A model generated the notes under the pieces. That model made no database searches. It saw only the letters and a list, made by a program, of their open reading frames with translations, and was not told the origin of the DNA. A stretch of 64,000 bases of DNA, taken from contig NZ_CP069163.1 in assembly GCF_018802765.1 (NCBI RefSeq), positions 2,056,311-2,120,310 of the forward strand. The letters are read 5' to 3'. The DNA is from Paludibacterium sp. B53371 (GTDB taxonomy: Bacteria; Pseudomonadota; Gammaproteobacteria; Burkholderiales; Chromobacteriaceae). Below are positions 1 through 8,982 of the stretch, piece after piece; position 1 is the stretch's first letter; each line of letters begins with the position of its first letter. The position numbers and the translations under genes are program-made.

Positions 1-465
1 GTGCCGGTGGGCGAAGACATCGGCTTTCTGCCGGGGACCGAAGAAGAAAAGATGGCCCCGTGGATGGGCGCACTGGAGGACAACCTCGATGTGCTCAACA
101 AAACCGATGACGATGGCGGCGACTGGGGCCGTGCCGCCACGCGCGACCTGATCCGTTCGCGCATCAAGGTCAAGAGCCTGAATTTCATGCGCGGGCGCAC
201 CTTCCTCAATAAGTACCTGATCATCGACGAAGCGCAGAACCTGACGCCGAAGCAGATGAAGACCCTGATCACCCGGGCGGGCCCCGGTACCAAGGTGGTC
301 TGTCTCGGCAACATCTCGCAGATCGACACCCCCTACCTGACCGAGGGCAGCTCGGGTCTGACCTATGTGGTCGACCGCTTCAAAGGATGGGAGCACTCCG
401 GCCACATCACACTGCAACGCGGAGAACGTTCGCGCCTGGCAGATCACGCGGCCGAAGTCCTGTGA
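1..465 (+). CDS. PhoH-family ATPase, C-terminal part (5' end outside window)
   Basis: This is the carboxy-terminal 154 codons of a PhoH-like nucleotide-binding protein; the Walker A region lies upstream of the window. What is visible is typical of the family: a Walker B-type strand LIIDEAQN at fragment residues 73-80, followed by the conserved stretch TPKQMKTLITR, a GNISQID segment, and an ERS motif near the end. PhoH-family proteins are cytoplasmic ATPases linked to RNA metabolism or stress, but the exact substrate is not settled. The reading frame is open to the first base, so the true start is not in view. The stop overlaps the GTG start of the next gene (GTGA), which suggests translational coupling. 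Confidence 0.85.
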   Translation: MPVGEDIGFLPGTEEEKMAPWMGALEDNLDVLNKTDDDGGDWGRAATRDLIRSRIKVKSLNFMRGRTFLNKYLIIDEAQNLTPKQMKTLITRAGPGTKVVCLGNISQIDTPYLTEGSSGLTYVVDRFKGWEHSGHITLQRGERSRLADHAAEVL

Positions 466-1286
466 CCCCCAGACTTGAACTGATCCACCAGCCGGCAAGC
501 GGGGAGGCGCGCCAAGCGCCCCCCCTGTTGTTTTTGCATGGTGCCTTTTGCGGTGCCTGGGCCTGGCAGCCGCACTTCCTGCCGTGGTTCGCCAGCCAGG
601 GCTACGACTGCTGGGCGCTGAGCCTGGAAGGCCACGGCCAGAGCGAAGGTCGCCATTATCTGGCCGCAGTCAGCATTGAGGACTATCGCAAGAATCTGGC
701 CAGTGCCATCCGTCAGATCCGGCAACAGCCCGTGGTGATCGCCCACTCCATGGGCGGCTTTGTCCTGCAGCAATACCTGCGTCACAGCCCCCTGCCCGGC
801 GCTGTCCTGCTGGCCTCGGTGCCACCGGCCGGCCTGGCCGGCTCCAGCCTGCGCCTGTTGAGCAATGCGCCGGGGCTGTTCATCAAGCTCAACCTTTACC
901 AGCACGGTCAGTACAACCCCGACTACGACGAACTGCGCGCCTTGCTGTTCTCGCCGTCCACCCCGGATGAAGACATCGAATGGCTGATCCGCCACAGCCA
1001 GCAGGAAAGCCAGCGTGCCCTGATCGACATGACCCTGGTCAACCCGCTGGCCATCGGCCGCCCCCTGCCCACACCTGCCCTGGTGCTGGGCGGCGCCGGA
1101 GACCAGCTGATCCATGCCGATGATGTCGTCGCCACCGCCGGCCACTTCGGCGTCAGCGCAGAAATCCTGCCAGACACCGGCCATATGCTGATGCTGGATA
1201 CAAAATGGCGGCAATGCGCCGAACGCATTGCCGCCTGGCTGACCTTGCTGCCGCAGGTCAGGTCTGCTGACGGAACGACAGATTGA
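462..1286 (+). CDS. Alpha/beta hydrolase
   Basis: A 274-residue alpha/beta-hydrolase-fold protein. The oxyanion HG motif (LFLHGAF) is near residues 24-30. The nucleophile elbow AHSMGG puts the catalytic serine at about residue 96. An Asp (GGAGDQ) and a His (DTGHML) complete the triad near the C terminus. I chose the GTG at 462 because it overlaps the phoH stop as GTGA; a longer frame from 387 would run deep into phoH. The substrate cannot be read from sequence; esterase, lipase or thioester hydrolase are all possible. There is no signal peptide, so it is probably cytoplasmic. Its 3' end overlaps the convergent pilin gene by 29 bp. Confidence 0.8.
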   Translation: MTPRLELIHQPASGEARQAPPLLFLHGAFCGAWAWQPHFLPWFASQGYDCWALSLEGHGQSEGRHYLAAVSIEDYRKNLASAIRQIRQQPVVIAHSMGGFVLQQYLRHSPLPGAVLLASVPPAGLAGSSLRLLSNAPGLFIKLNLYQHGQYNPDYDELRALLFSPSTPDEDIEWLIRHSQQESQRALIDMTLVNPLAIGRPLPTPALVLGGAGDQLIHADDVVATAGHFGVSAEILPDTGHMLMLDTKWRQCAERIAAWLTLLPQVRSADGTTD

Positions 1287-1776
1287 CCGTGCCGGTATAG
1301 CTGCCGGCGGGTTTGGTACTGTCGGTACTCGCCTGCGTAATGTCCAGATTGATGGTGGCACCCGAAGTATGGGTGGTGCCATTCCAGTTCAGGCTGGTCG
1401 CCGGAATCGTGGTCCAGGTGCCATCCGGTGTGGTCTTGTAGGTCGTGGCCGCCGTGCCGATCTTGATGCCGACAGCCAGGTTCATGGTATCCGAACCCTT
1501 GGTCAGCGTGCTGCCGCTGGTCCAGGCCCACTCCACCCCCTTGGAGGTGTCACTGGTGGTAAACGTCAGCGCATTGGTCCCCGAGGTCAGCAAGCCGGTG
1601 TTGGGGTCATAGGCGCCCAGCGTCACAGCCCAACCACCAGTCGGTGTCACACTGAAAGTCACCGGCATGGTAGCCGACACGGTCACTGCGGCCGTTACCG
1701 GGGTGGCTGTCGCCCCTGCCTGCAACGACAAGGCCAGCGTTGCGGCCATCAGGCCGGACAATACAATCTTGTTCAT
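1258..1776 (-). CDS. CS1-type fimbrial pilin-like subunit (last gene of the pilus operon)
   Basis: 172 residues with an N-terminal signal peptide ending near AGATA, then a mature domain of the class 5 (CS1/CFA/cable) pilin type. The family-like motif FTTSDTSKGVE lies mid-protein, and the C-terminal strand (GSYTGTVNLSF) resembles a donor or closing strand. The ATG at 1776 has a GGAG site 8 bases upstream; an upstream in-frame GTG/ATG gives an implausible pre-signal extension. It is the most distal gene of the minus-strand pilus cluster and would be a minor or alternative shaft subunit. It overlaps the 3' end of the hydrolase gene on the opposite strand. Confidence 0.7.
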   Translation of the reverse strand: MNKIVLSGLMAATLALSLQAGATATPVTAAVTVSATMPVTFSVTPTGGWAVTLGAYDPNTGLLTSGTNALTFTTSDTSKGVEWAWTSGSTLTKGSDTMNLAVGIKIGTAATTYKTTPDGTWTTIPATSLNWNGTTHTSGATINLDITQASTDSTKPAGSYTGTVNLSFRQQT

Positions 1777-1810
1777 ACGATTTCTCCAAAGGTTATCAAA
1801 CATACTTACC

Positions 1811-2419
1811 TCAGACCGGCACACTCAGGGTCAAGGTCAATTGCCCGCTATAACTGCCGGCAGACACGCCACTGGCGGCCCCTGCCGTCGAGCCGTCACT
1901 TGTTGTGCTCAGATGCAGCGTGATGGGCAAGCAATAAAAGGGATAGGGAATGCTCGTCGTGGCCGCATGACTCACCGTCTTGCCTGGATAAGTGCTGCTA
2001 CTGAATGACTGGGCCACGCCGCGCTGCATCGGCCCCCAGGTCTGCCAGCCAACCGCCTCCACGGACAACAAATAGTCCATCCGGCTGCTACCGCTGGCCC
2101 CGGTCGCTCCGTTAAGCCCCAGCGAGAACAACCTGGGGTTGCTGCGGCTGCTGGTATTGTCATCCGTGAAGCTCAACTGCATGTCGCCACTGGGGGACGG
2201 CCTGCTGCCCGAGCCGCCGGATCCATCAAACAGACAGACACTGCCAAGCGTCCCGTCCGAACCATCGACTGGCAGGGTCACGCGTGTCGCGCCATCAAAC
2301 ACGATCTGCGGCGGATCGCGCGGCACCTGAAGCGACAGGTTGATCGTGGCACTGTCCGCCATTGCCAGCCCGGTCCCGCTCAGCAGTGCCAGTGCCCCCA
2401 CCCACGCCCTTCGGTCCAT
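1811..2419 (-). CDS. Secreted fimbrial subunit resembling the pilin domain of the tip adhesin
   Basis: 202 residues with a signal peptide (MDRRAWVGALALLSGTGLAMA). It lacks the T-D-x-S-K-G motif of the neighbouring pilins. Instead it matches the C-terminal half of the large adhesin-like protein at 3544-4782: both have a CLYDG or CLFDG cysteine segment, an LFSLGLNGA or LYFSLTGAS segment, a second cysteine in FYCLPI or FNCVPW, and an SGQLTLTLS or GGQLNLTLS end. I infer a stand-alone copy of the adhesin's pilin domain without the receptor-binding domain, possibly a minor tip or adaptor subunit. The start at 2419 follows a GGAAG-type site; the frame continues upstream only through a weak GTG. Confidence 0.6.
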   Translation of the reverse strand: MDRRAWVGALALLSGTGLAMADSATINLSLQVPRDPPQIVFDGATRVTLPVDGSDGTLGSVCLFDGSGGSGSRPSPSGDMQLSFTDDNTSSRSNPRLFSLGLNGATGASGSSRMDYLLSVEAVGWQTWGPMQRGVAQSFSSSTYPGKTVSHAATTSIPYPFYCLPITLHLSTTSDGSTAGAASGVSAGSYSGQLTLTLSVPV

Positions 2420-2445
2420 CTTGTCTTCCGCTTTCACCTGCCACC

Positions 2446-2967
2446 TCACAATCCGGGCATAAAGGCAATCACCGCCTGCCCGCTATAATGATCTGCCTGC
2501 GGCAGGCTGCCGCTGGCATTGACACGCAGCAGAAAGGCCTGACTATTGGCAAACCCGCTACTGCTGTCCCACTGCGCCTCGGCCACACTGAAGGGCACCG
2601 GCACACCGGCCGGCAGAGGGCGCATCAGGGCGCCGGACACGCCCAGCGCCGCCTCCAGCGGGAATGACTGGTGATAGGTAGCACCAACCATGGCCGCACC
2701 AGGCAACAGCGTTGCCTGCAGGCCACGTGACGCATCCGACGTCAGAAAGCGCAGCGACATGCTGGCCGGTTGAAAACGGTCCGCCAGCAGGTCATACCCC
2801 ACCACCATCGGGTCGGACAACGCACCGCTGGTCGCAGAGGCCACGACATAGGGATCCACTCGACCACTCACCGGAATGTCTGCTGAGCTGGTCGCCCAAG
2901 CCCAACCCGGGTAAGCCAGCCACAACGGCAGCGAAGCGCAACACAGAAAATGCCGGATCGCCCGCAT
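2446..2967 (-). CDS. CS1-type fimbrial pilin-like subunit
   Basis: 173 residues with a signal peptide rich in Leu/Ala/Trp (cleavage likely after GWAWA). The mature part begins SADIPVSGRVDPYVV, similar to the ADIPVTGSVPVYL start of the next upstream subunit. It carries the family-like motif FLTSDASRGLQ and the terminal HYSGQAVIAF strand. It lies between two other subunit genes with short gaps of 26 and 22 bp, so co-transcription is likely. I read it as a minor pilin or an alternative major pilin; sequence alone does not decide. Confidence 0.7.
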   Translation of the reverse strand: MRAIRHFLCCASLPLWLAYPGWAWATSSADIPVSGRVDPYVVASATSGALSDPMVVGYDLLADRFQPASMSLRFLTSDASRGLQATLLPGAAMVGATYHQSFPLEAALGVSGALMRPLPAGVPVPFSVAEAQWDSSSGFANSQAFLLRVNASGSLPQADHYSGQAVIAFMPGL

Positions 2968-2989
2968 GCTGTTCTCCTTGTCATTTTGA

Positions 2990-3511
2990 TCACGGCGCCA
3001 GAGAGAAGGTCAATTGCACATGACTGGAATACACGTCAGCCGGAATCCGGCCGGTCGGTACCCCCAGCACGTGCAAGGTGATATCCGGACTGGTCAGCGT
3101 CGTGTTATTCCAGTTCATGTTGGCGCGGGAGATCGTGGTGGTATCGTTGCGATTTTGCAGTACCGTCGAGGTGACGCCATTAGCGGTCAAAGTGAGCTGC
3201 AGCGGCACCTGGGCGGTGTTGCCCACGATGGCACCGGACATGTGGTCATCATTGGTCAGCTGAACCTGAACCCCTTTGCTGGTATCCGTGGTGTTGAATA
3301 CCAGATCGCGCGAGCCATCAAAGGTATTGCTGGTCGGGTCATAATTCAGTGGTAACTGCGTATTGAGCCCCCCGGGCGTTGACGAGTCCACGTTCAGATA
3401 AACCGGTACTGAACCGGTCACGGGAATATCCGCCGTATTGTCGGCCCAGGCAGATACCCCGGCGAGCAACAACCATGGTGTGGCAGCCAGCATCGTAAGC
3501 TTCATCTTCAT
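2990..3511 (-). CDS. CS1-type fimbrial pilin-like subunit
   Basis: 173 residues with a signal peptide (MKMKLTMLAATPWLLLAGVSAWA). The mature N terminus DNTADIPVTGSVPVYLNV and the motif FNTTDTSKGVQ fit the CS1/cable pilin family. The C terminus VYSSHVQLTFSLAP is the usual alternating beta-strand end. The start at 3511 has an AAAGGAA site 4-5 bases upstream, which favours it over a longer frame and over the second ATG at 3505. It sits 32 bp after the adhesin gene in the same direction. Probably a shaft or minor subunit assembled by the usher and chaperone encoded upstream. Confidence 0.75.
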   Translation of the reverse strand: MKMKLTMLAATPWLLLAGVSAWADNTADIPVTGSVPVYLNVDSSTPGGLNTQLPLNYDPTSNTFDGSRDLVFNTTDTSKGVQVQLTNDDHMSGAIVGNTAQVPLQLTLTANGVTSTVLQNRNDTTTISRANMNWNNTTLTSPDITLHVLGVPTGRIPADVYSSHVQLTFSLAP

Positions 3512-3543
3512 GTTTCCTTTCAGGTAAAAAAACAGCACGCACC

Positions 3544-4782
3544 TTACGGCGCACTACTCAGGGTCAAGTTCAGCTGACCGCCATAGGTGCCCGGCGCCTT
3601 GCCTTGCGGTGCGGCTTTCAGGCGCAGGTTCCATGGCACACAGTTGAACGAAGCGGGCAGACCGGTCAGATTGCCGCCGGTCGATGGGTCATAGGTGGCT
3701 TCATAGGCCGAATAATTGCGGTAGCTATAAGTCTGTGCACGATTAATCACCACTCCCTGATTGATCGGACTGGCACCGGTCAGGGAAAAATACAGCAACT
3801 GAGATGCCGGTGTGCCGGCCTGGCCATTGGGTGCCAGGGCGAAATTGCTGCTGCTGTTATTGGTCATGTTGTTGTCGACGCGCACTTGCAAGGCCCCACC
3901 CGCCGAGCCATCACCCGTGCCGTCATAAAGACATATCTTCTGCAGATACCCGCTGGCAGAGAACAGGCCGCTGCTGCTCGAAGCCAGGTCACCGGCGGGA
4001 GGATCGGACGTCAGGATGCGCGAGGGCGCCGTAACCTTGATCGTCAGCTTGTAGGTATTGGCCGGTAGATTGCTGCCGCTGATCGAGGTATAGGATCCCG
4101 GGTCGCGAGGGTCGTTGTAGTACTGCAGGCCATACTGACCTGTCGGGGAAAAGTTGGCGGTCCATTCCGTCGTCCCGCCATTTTGCAGATCGGCCGCCGA
4201 CAGAGTGGACAAACGCAGCGTCACCCCCAACTTGGGGGTATCACTGACACTCCAGTTGCCCCCGATACCCGAGTTGTAATGATTCTTGCGCGTCGAAGTC
4301 TGAGTACTGTTGTTGGCACAGACATTGGACGAGACCCCGCCCGAATCGGTTGGCGGCCCGTAATACAGGGCGCTGTACGCCCCGAACGTTGGCATGAGCT
4401 TGCTGCTGTTGCCGCTATAGTTGCCACTCGTCCCAATCCAGGGAGAGACCTGCGCCAGGTTACTGGTCGAAGCCCGCACCGGAAACTGACCGGTAATCGG
4501 TACCGTCAGCTTGATGCTGGAAGACTTGTTGGAGGTAAACACAATCGAGCCACCCAGATTGGTGGTCACTTGCACATTGTTCAGCGCACAGGGCGTATTG
4601 TAGTCCTGCAGGGTCGACGGATCCCTGGCCAGCACCACGATGCCGAACTGGGCATCCTGTCGGGCATCCGCATTGTAGTTAAAGTCGAGGTTATAGGTCG
4701 TCGCCCAAGCAGGCAGCGACAGCAGGCCGAAGACCAACCCCAGGCCAGACAATCGGAAAGACTCGCGAGAAAACGCAGACAT
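3544..4782 (-). CDS. CfaE/CblD-like pilus tip adhesin
   Basis: 412 residues, two to three times the size of the pilins, with a signal peptide ending at LPAWA. Size, position after the chaperone gene, and a two-part organisation (an N-terminal region with two cysteines, CALNN and VCANN, and a C-terminal pilin-like region with CLYDG and FNCVPW) match the tip adhesins of class 5 pili such as CfaE, CooD and CblD. The N-terminal half would carry receptor binding and the C-terminal half would dock to the pilus. The C-terminal half resembles the small protein at 1811-2419. The gene starts 13 bp after the chaperone stop. The receptor cannot be predicted. Confidence 0.7.
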   Translation of the reverse strand: MSAFSRESFRLSGLGLVFGLLSLPAWATTYNLDFNYNADARQDAQFGIVVLARDPSTLQDYNTPCALNNVQVTTNLGGSIVFTSNKSSSIKLTVPITGQFPVRASTSNLAQVSPWIGTSGNYSGNSSKLMPTFGAYSALYYGPPTDSGGVSSNVCANNSTQTSTRKNHYNSGIGGNWSVSDTPKLGVTLRLSTLSAADLQNGGTTEWTANFSPTGQYGLQYYNDPRDPGSYTSISGSNLPANTYKLTIKVTAPSRILTSDPPAGDLASSSSGLFSASGYLQKICLYDGTGDGSAGGALQVRVDNNMTNNSSSNFALAPNGQAGTPASQLLYFSLTGASPINQGVVINRAQTYSYRNYSAYEATYDPSTGGNLTGLPASFNCVPWNLRLKAAPQGKAPGTYGGQLNLTLSSAP

Positions 4783-4795
4783 GGCAGCCCCCGTC

Positions 4796-5584
4796 TCAGT
4801 GCGGCAACAGCGAAGCAGCCAGAATGTGCGTCACCGGTCCACCCTCATTGTCCGAGACATCAAACGTCAGCTTGTCCACCCCGCGCGCCGAGCCAATCAG
4901 CCGCTCCATGTCCGGATAGACATTGAACTCATCGCTCTTCCCTTCTTTGCTGATGGCCGGGCAACTGGCTTTTTCATCACAGTGCTGCACGTTCTTCACA
5001 TGAAAGCGGACATTGCCGGTATTTTTCAGATAGAACTTGCCGTCATGCACACTGGCACTCCAGGCGATCTTTGGCTCAGCCGGCAGCAGACGGATCAGCG
5101 CCCCCCAGGCAATCGCTACCGACACCTCGGTCTTGATGGCCTTGCTCTCGCCCCTGGCGGCAGAAGCAGTCCCCTCCAGCGCGCCGGCCAGATCGGCCAG
5201 TTGCTTGCTGTCAGTCACCGGGGTGGTATAGACCCGGAAATCGCGCTCTTTTTCGACGGTATCCATGAACACCAGCCGAACCTTTTTGTTGGCACCGGGG
5301 GCCAGCACAAATTTGGATGGCGAGGCAATCAGATCCTTGTCATCCAGCCCGGACAGCTCGACTTCCTTTTCCTGCGGCGTATTGGGTTTCAGAATCTCGG
5401 TCACTCTGGTCGAGACATAGGTTTTACTGTCGGGTGAGTTGATCACCGTCAGCGTCGGCAGGTGCGCCGTGCCGGCCGTCGCCTTGACCTCCATCGGGTA
5501 GAGGGAAATCTGCCCGGCCCTCACGGCAGGGGACAGCGCCAGTGCCAGCAGGCTGGCGCGTAAAACTACAGACTTGCAATGCAT
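4796..5584 (-). CDS. Class 5 pilus periplasmic chaperone (CfaA/CblB-like)
   Basis: 262 residues. An N-terminal signal peptide (ending PAVRA) precedes a two-domain Ig-like protein starting ISLYPMEVKATAG. The stretch FVLAPGANKKVRLVF resembles the G1-strand region of pilus chaperones that bind subunit C termini, and DFRVYTTPVT follows as in CS1-family chaperones. Two cysteines (HCDEKASC) near the C-terminal domain could form a disulfide. It would bind secreted pilins in the periplasm and deliver them to the usher encoded just upstream, 37 bp away. The family call rests on context and overall pattern. Confidence 0.8.
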   Translation of the reverse strand: MHCKSVVLRASLLALALSPAVRAGQISLYPMEVKATAGTAHLPTLTVINSPDSKTYVSTRVTEILKPNTPQEKEVELSGLDDKDLIASPSKFVLAPGANKKVRLVFMDTVEKERDFRVYTTPVTDSKQLADLAGALEGTASAARGESKAIKTEVSVAIAWGALIRLLPAEPKIAWSASVHDGKFYLKNTGNVRFHVKNVQHCDEKASCPAISKEGKSDEFNVYPDMERLIGSARGVDKLTFDVSDNEGGPVTHILAASLLPH

Positions 5585-5621
5585 GATTGCTCCTTGAACA
5601 GCATGAAATGTAGGGAAGACA

Positions 5622-8366
5622 TCAGGACGCCGGACTGGCCGGCAAATCAGAAGGCGGCGACTCGGCTGTCTGCTGCCATGCCTGTATCCGGGCAGCTACC
5701 TCGGCCGGCGCGGTCGCCACATCCACTGGCTCACAGGCCAGACTGCCAACGAAGACCACGTCAGCTCGGTCCCGGTGTTGCACGACCTTGCACTGATACA
5801 GACCACCGGCTTCAGCCCAGGCATACACCAGTCCGGCATCACGCCGATCCATCAACAGAGAAAAACCACCGACTTCCGAGCTGACCGAGCTACTGCTCCC
5901 CAACAGCAAGGCACCGGCAAACGGTTTGCCATCACGCAGCAGACGGCCGATATAGGTGTAGCTGGCATGGCCTTGCAGGGTTTCATCGTAGACATGGCCT
6001 GGCAGCAGGAAGCCTGAATAGTTGCGTCCCGCTCCGAGCGACAGATTGCCCACGGTGTTTTCATTTGCCTCACTGACGTTCACGGAGGCCACCGAATAGC
6101 CGTCGACCGGCACGCTGATAGCATGGCCAACAGATGCGTCATAGTTTCCGTTACTGGTTTGCAACAACAACATGGATTCGTTACCGATCGGCGGCAGATC
6201 GATCACCACCGCGGCAGGGGGCTGTCCGGCGCTGCTGGGTGCCGCACCGAAGGCCAGGCCCTTGTGACTGACACTGAAAGAGGAGTCATAACTCAGACTG
6301 AGAGAGGACGAATCGTTGCCGCCGCCACTATTGCCCAGCAGGGTCGCCGCGCCATGGCCGTATTGACCGTTGTAATCGCCACTGAGCGTCGCGTCTGTCG
6401 AGCCATCGCTGCCTGCATCGCCGCTGACGCTCCAGGCACGGTAACTGCCGTTCAACCAGCTCTCGCTGTGTGTGACGCCCAGCGTATGGCTCGCACGATC
6501 GCTGCCACCCTGATAGCGATAATCCAGCGCGGTATTGCTGGCATGGCCGGCACTGCTCAGGGTGGCATCCGGCATCAGATTGGCATTGAAACTCAGGAAG
6601 GCGCCATGGCGGCTGCGACCATCGTTATAGCTGTTCTGCGTCAGCCCCAGACTGGTATTCACCACCAGCCGCCCAAAGTTAAAGCTGCGGGTTGCAGTCA
6701 ATTGATAACTTCGGCTGACATCGTTGATCCCGCGGACAATCGGACCGGGCGGCCAGGTATAAGGGTCATCCGGCTGTTGCTCGACATCGACACCGTCATA
6801 GTCGCTGTGGGTGTAGAGCGCAGCCCAGGCCCATTTGCCGGTATTGAACGACAGGGAAGCTGTCAGTGACTGATTGCAGCCCTTGACTCCCAGCAACGGA
6901 GAGTATTCGGCACCACAGGCCGGTGCCCAGGAGCGGGTCTGATACAGCGAGGCCCCCATCCCGCCATCCGGCATCGACCAGCTGAAATTTTGCGCCACAC
7001 CACGAACACCGTTGTTGCCGGCAAAGGCAGACAACTGGCCATTGAACGTGCCCCAATCGGTGCTGTTCGACCAACTGAGCCCGGCCTCGCCATAACGCGC
7101 GATCATGTCAGACGAAAATCCGAGCGTCAGGCTGGCCGGCCAGCGCCCCAGCGGAATGCGCGCCCCGGCCTGAAACACCTCATCATCGCGTTGTCGGCCA
7201 TTGGCATCGGCCACGCTATCCTGAGTACGCAGTTCGCCCGCCTGGAGAAAACCATCAAAGCCATCCAGGCCCGGCGCTTGTAAGCCGCTGCGACGAGTAA
7301 ATGGCAGGGTTTGCTCATTCACCAGCCGGTCTCCCTCGAAGACGCGAATGGTGACGGGATAACTGCCATCCGGCAGCCGCGAGGCGTCCAGTAAATGTGC
7401 GCCAGGAGCAAGAACGTAAGATTGCAGCAGCTGCTTGCCGCGATACAGATCGACACGAGAATTATTCTGCAGCACCACCGGCAGGCTGCTGGCGGTAAAG
7501 TCATTACTCGCATTGATATAACTGCGCGAGGAGCCGATCCGCACCCCGCTGATGACCGGAATCGGCAGGAAGGAAAATGACTGCGATCCGCCGAGAGGGC
7601 CATACAGATCCTGCGCCCCCATGCGTCCGGCCTGCAGATACATACGTTCATTCAGATCACCGCGCAGATACAGGTCGGTGACATCAAAATCATTGTCGGT
7701 GCTGCCGCCACTCTGATCATGGCTTCCTTGCCAGCGCAAACCCGCAAAACCCCGGTCCCCCAGGCCCAGTGCACCGTTACCAAAGGCAGACATCACCTGG
7801 TTGCGGCTGCTGCCGGTCTGGCTTTGTACCGCCTGAAAGCGCTGCTCGTGCACCAGGCCGACTGAAGCGTCCGGATCAGGCTGATACAGTCGGGCACCGT
7901 GCGGGTTTTCATTACCATCCACTGCCAAGACATCTCCGGGCAGGAACAGCGACAAGCGGCTCTCGGCATCGTCGTAGATCACCTCGGCCTGTCGGGGTGC
8001 GGAAATCGTGCCACAACCCGCAGCCTGATACTGTGCCGCGCAGGTCAGCTCATCATGACGCGGCAACGCCACCGACAACCATTGCAGCACCAGGCCACGC
8101 GACTCGGGCCGCAGCTTGATTTTGCTCAGCAGTGCTTGTGGATGATCAAACTGCACGCTGTCCGCTGATAAATGCACGGGCTCCTGCCCCAGTGAGCGAC
8201 CGAACAACATGACGTCCAGAATCTCTTCATGGGGCTTTTCCAGCGCCTCAAAACCGGGTGGTGCCGCACGGACGCCGACCGAATAGGCCAGCAACAAGGC
8301 CAGCGTCAGGCGTGTCGGACGCCAACCCGTCCTGGCGTTCAGCATGCGTGGAAAACAGGTATTCAT
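5622..8366 (-). CDS. Class 5 pilus outer-membrane usher (CfaC/CblC/TcfC-like)
   Basis: 914 residues. A basic N terminus and hydrophobic stretch form a signal peptide cleaved around SVGVRA-APPG. The first ~150 residues are a periplasmic N-terminal domain with a cysteine pair (CAAQYQAAGC). The middle is a long beta-rich barrel with repeated aromatic-glycine patterns and a plug-like segment containing VDLYRGKQLLQSYVLAPG. The C-terminal domains are beta-rich with one CKVV and one CEPV cysteine. Ushers form the assembly pore for chaperone-pilin complexes. It lies between the two leading pilins and the chaperone, the expected place in an alternative chaperone-usher operon. Confidence 0.88.
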   Translation of the reverse strand: MNTCFPRMLNARTGWRPTRLTLALLLAYSVGVRAAPPGFEALEKPHEEILDVMLFGRSLGQEPVHLSADSVQFDHPQALLSKIKLRPESRGLVLQWLSVALPRHDELTCAAQYQAAGCGTISAPRQAEVIYDDAESRLSLFLPGDVLAVDGNENPHGARLYQPDPDASVGLVHEQRFQAVQSQTGSSRNQVMSAFGNGALGLGDRGFAGLRWQGSHDQSGGSTDNDFDVTDLYLRGDLNERMYLQAGRMGAQDLYGPLGGSQSFSFLPIPVISGVRIGSSRSYINASNDFTASSLPVVLQNNSRVDLYRGKQLLQSYVLAPGAHLLDASRLPDGSYPVTIRVFEGDRLVNEQTLPFTRRSGLQAPGLDGFDGFLQAGELRTQDSVADANGRQRDDEVFQAGARIPLGRWPASLTLGFSSDMIARYGEAGLSWSNSTDWGTFNGQLSAFAGNNGVRGVAQNFSWSMPDGGMGASLYQTRSWAPACGAEYSPLLGVKGCNQSLTASLSFNTGKWAWAALYTHSDYDGVDVEQQPDDPYTWPPGPIVRGINDVSRSYQLTATRSFNFGRLVVNTSLGLTQNSYNDGRSRHGAFLSFNANLMPDATLSSAGHASNTALDYRYQGGSDRASHTLGVTHSESWLNGSYRAWSVSGDAGSDGSTDATLSGDYNGQYGHGAATLLGNSGGGNDSSSLSLSYDSSFSVSHKGLAFGAAPSSAGQPPAAVVIDLPPIGNESMLLLQTSNGNYDASVGHAISVPVDGYSVASVNVSEANENTVGNLSLGAGRNYSGFLLPGHVYDETLQGHASYTYIGRLLRDGKPFAGALLLGSSSSVSSEVGGFSLLMDRRDAGLVYAWAEAGGLYQCKVVQHRDRADVVFVGSLACEPVDVATAPAEVAARIQAWQQTAESPPSDLPASPAS

Positions 8367-8435
8367 TGCACGGATGACTCCATACCAACAGCAACGGATC
8401 CCGGCCGGGCAACCGGCCGGGCCACATCAGGGCAC

Positions 8436-8945
8436 TCAGGCACCCATCTTGAAGTTGACGATGAAGCTGCCAACGTAGTGATCCGCCGCCGGGCTGGTGG
8501 CACTAGAAGTCACATCCAGTGACAACGGCACCTTGGTCGTGCCTTGCGTCCCATTGGCCACCCAGTCCATGGTGGTGGCATCGAATGAAACGTCATTGCC
8601 AACCGTCAACGGCTGACCACCAAACTTGATTTGCAGCGGGATCGCTCCACCGTGATTCTGGCCAGTGAGCACCGGCTGGGCACCCAGTTCAACCTTGATG
8701 CCCTTGGATTTGTCCGAAGTCCAGACATCCAGCAATTGGCTGGAAATACCGAACTTGTTAGTCGCAAGGGTGTAGGTCAGCGGTGGCATCTGGGTGTTGA
8801 GCGTGCTGGTGCCGTGGGTGTAGGCATAGACCGAGATATCGGACTGAGCCATGACATCAAAGGTGGCTTCCTGCGCCTGGGCAGAAGCAGCAAACGCACC
8901 CGCCAGCAACAAGCCAAGCACGGCCGAGATTTTCATGTAACGCAT
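8436..8945 (-). CDS. CS1-type major-pilin-like subunit (second of a tandem pair)
   Basis: 169 residues. The signal peptide ends in ASAQAQ; the mature protein begins EATFDVMAQSDISVYAYTH. It is a clear paralogue of the neighbouring first gene, whose mature start is EATFNIESDVDSQMMAYTH. The family-like motif WTSDKSKGIKVEL and the C-terminal HYVGSFIVNFKM strand are present. I chose the ATG at 8945 because the signal peptide starts there; the frame continues upstream without a sensible start. Placement first in the operon next to its twin suggests a major shaft pilin or an antigenic alternative. Confidence 0.8.
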   Translation of the reverse strand: MRYMKISAVLGLLLAGAFAASAQAQEATFDVMAQSDISVYAYTHGTSTLNTQMPPLTYTLATNKFGISSQLLDVWTSDKSKGIKVELGAQPVLTGQNHGGAIPLQIKFGGQPLTVGNDVSFDATTMDWVANGTQGTTKVPLSLDVTSSATSPAADHYVGSFIVNFKMGA

Positions 8946-8982
8946 GATGGTTTCTTTCTTTGAATGAAGTCGGAGCGTGGAA

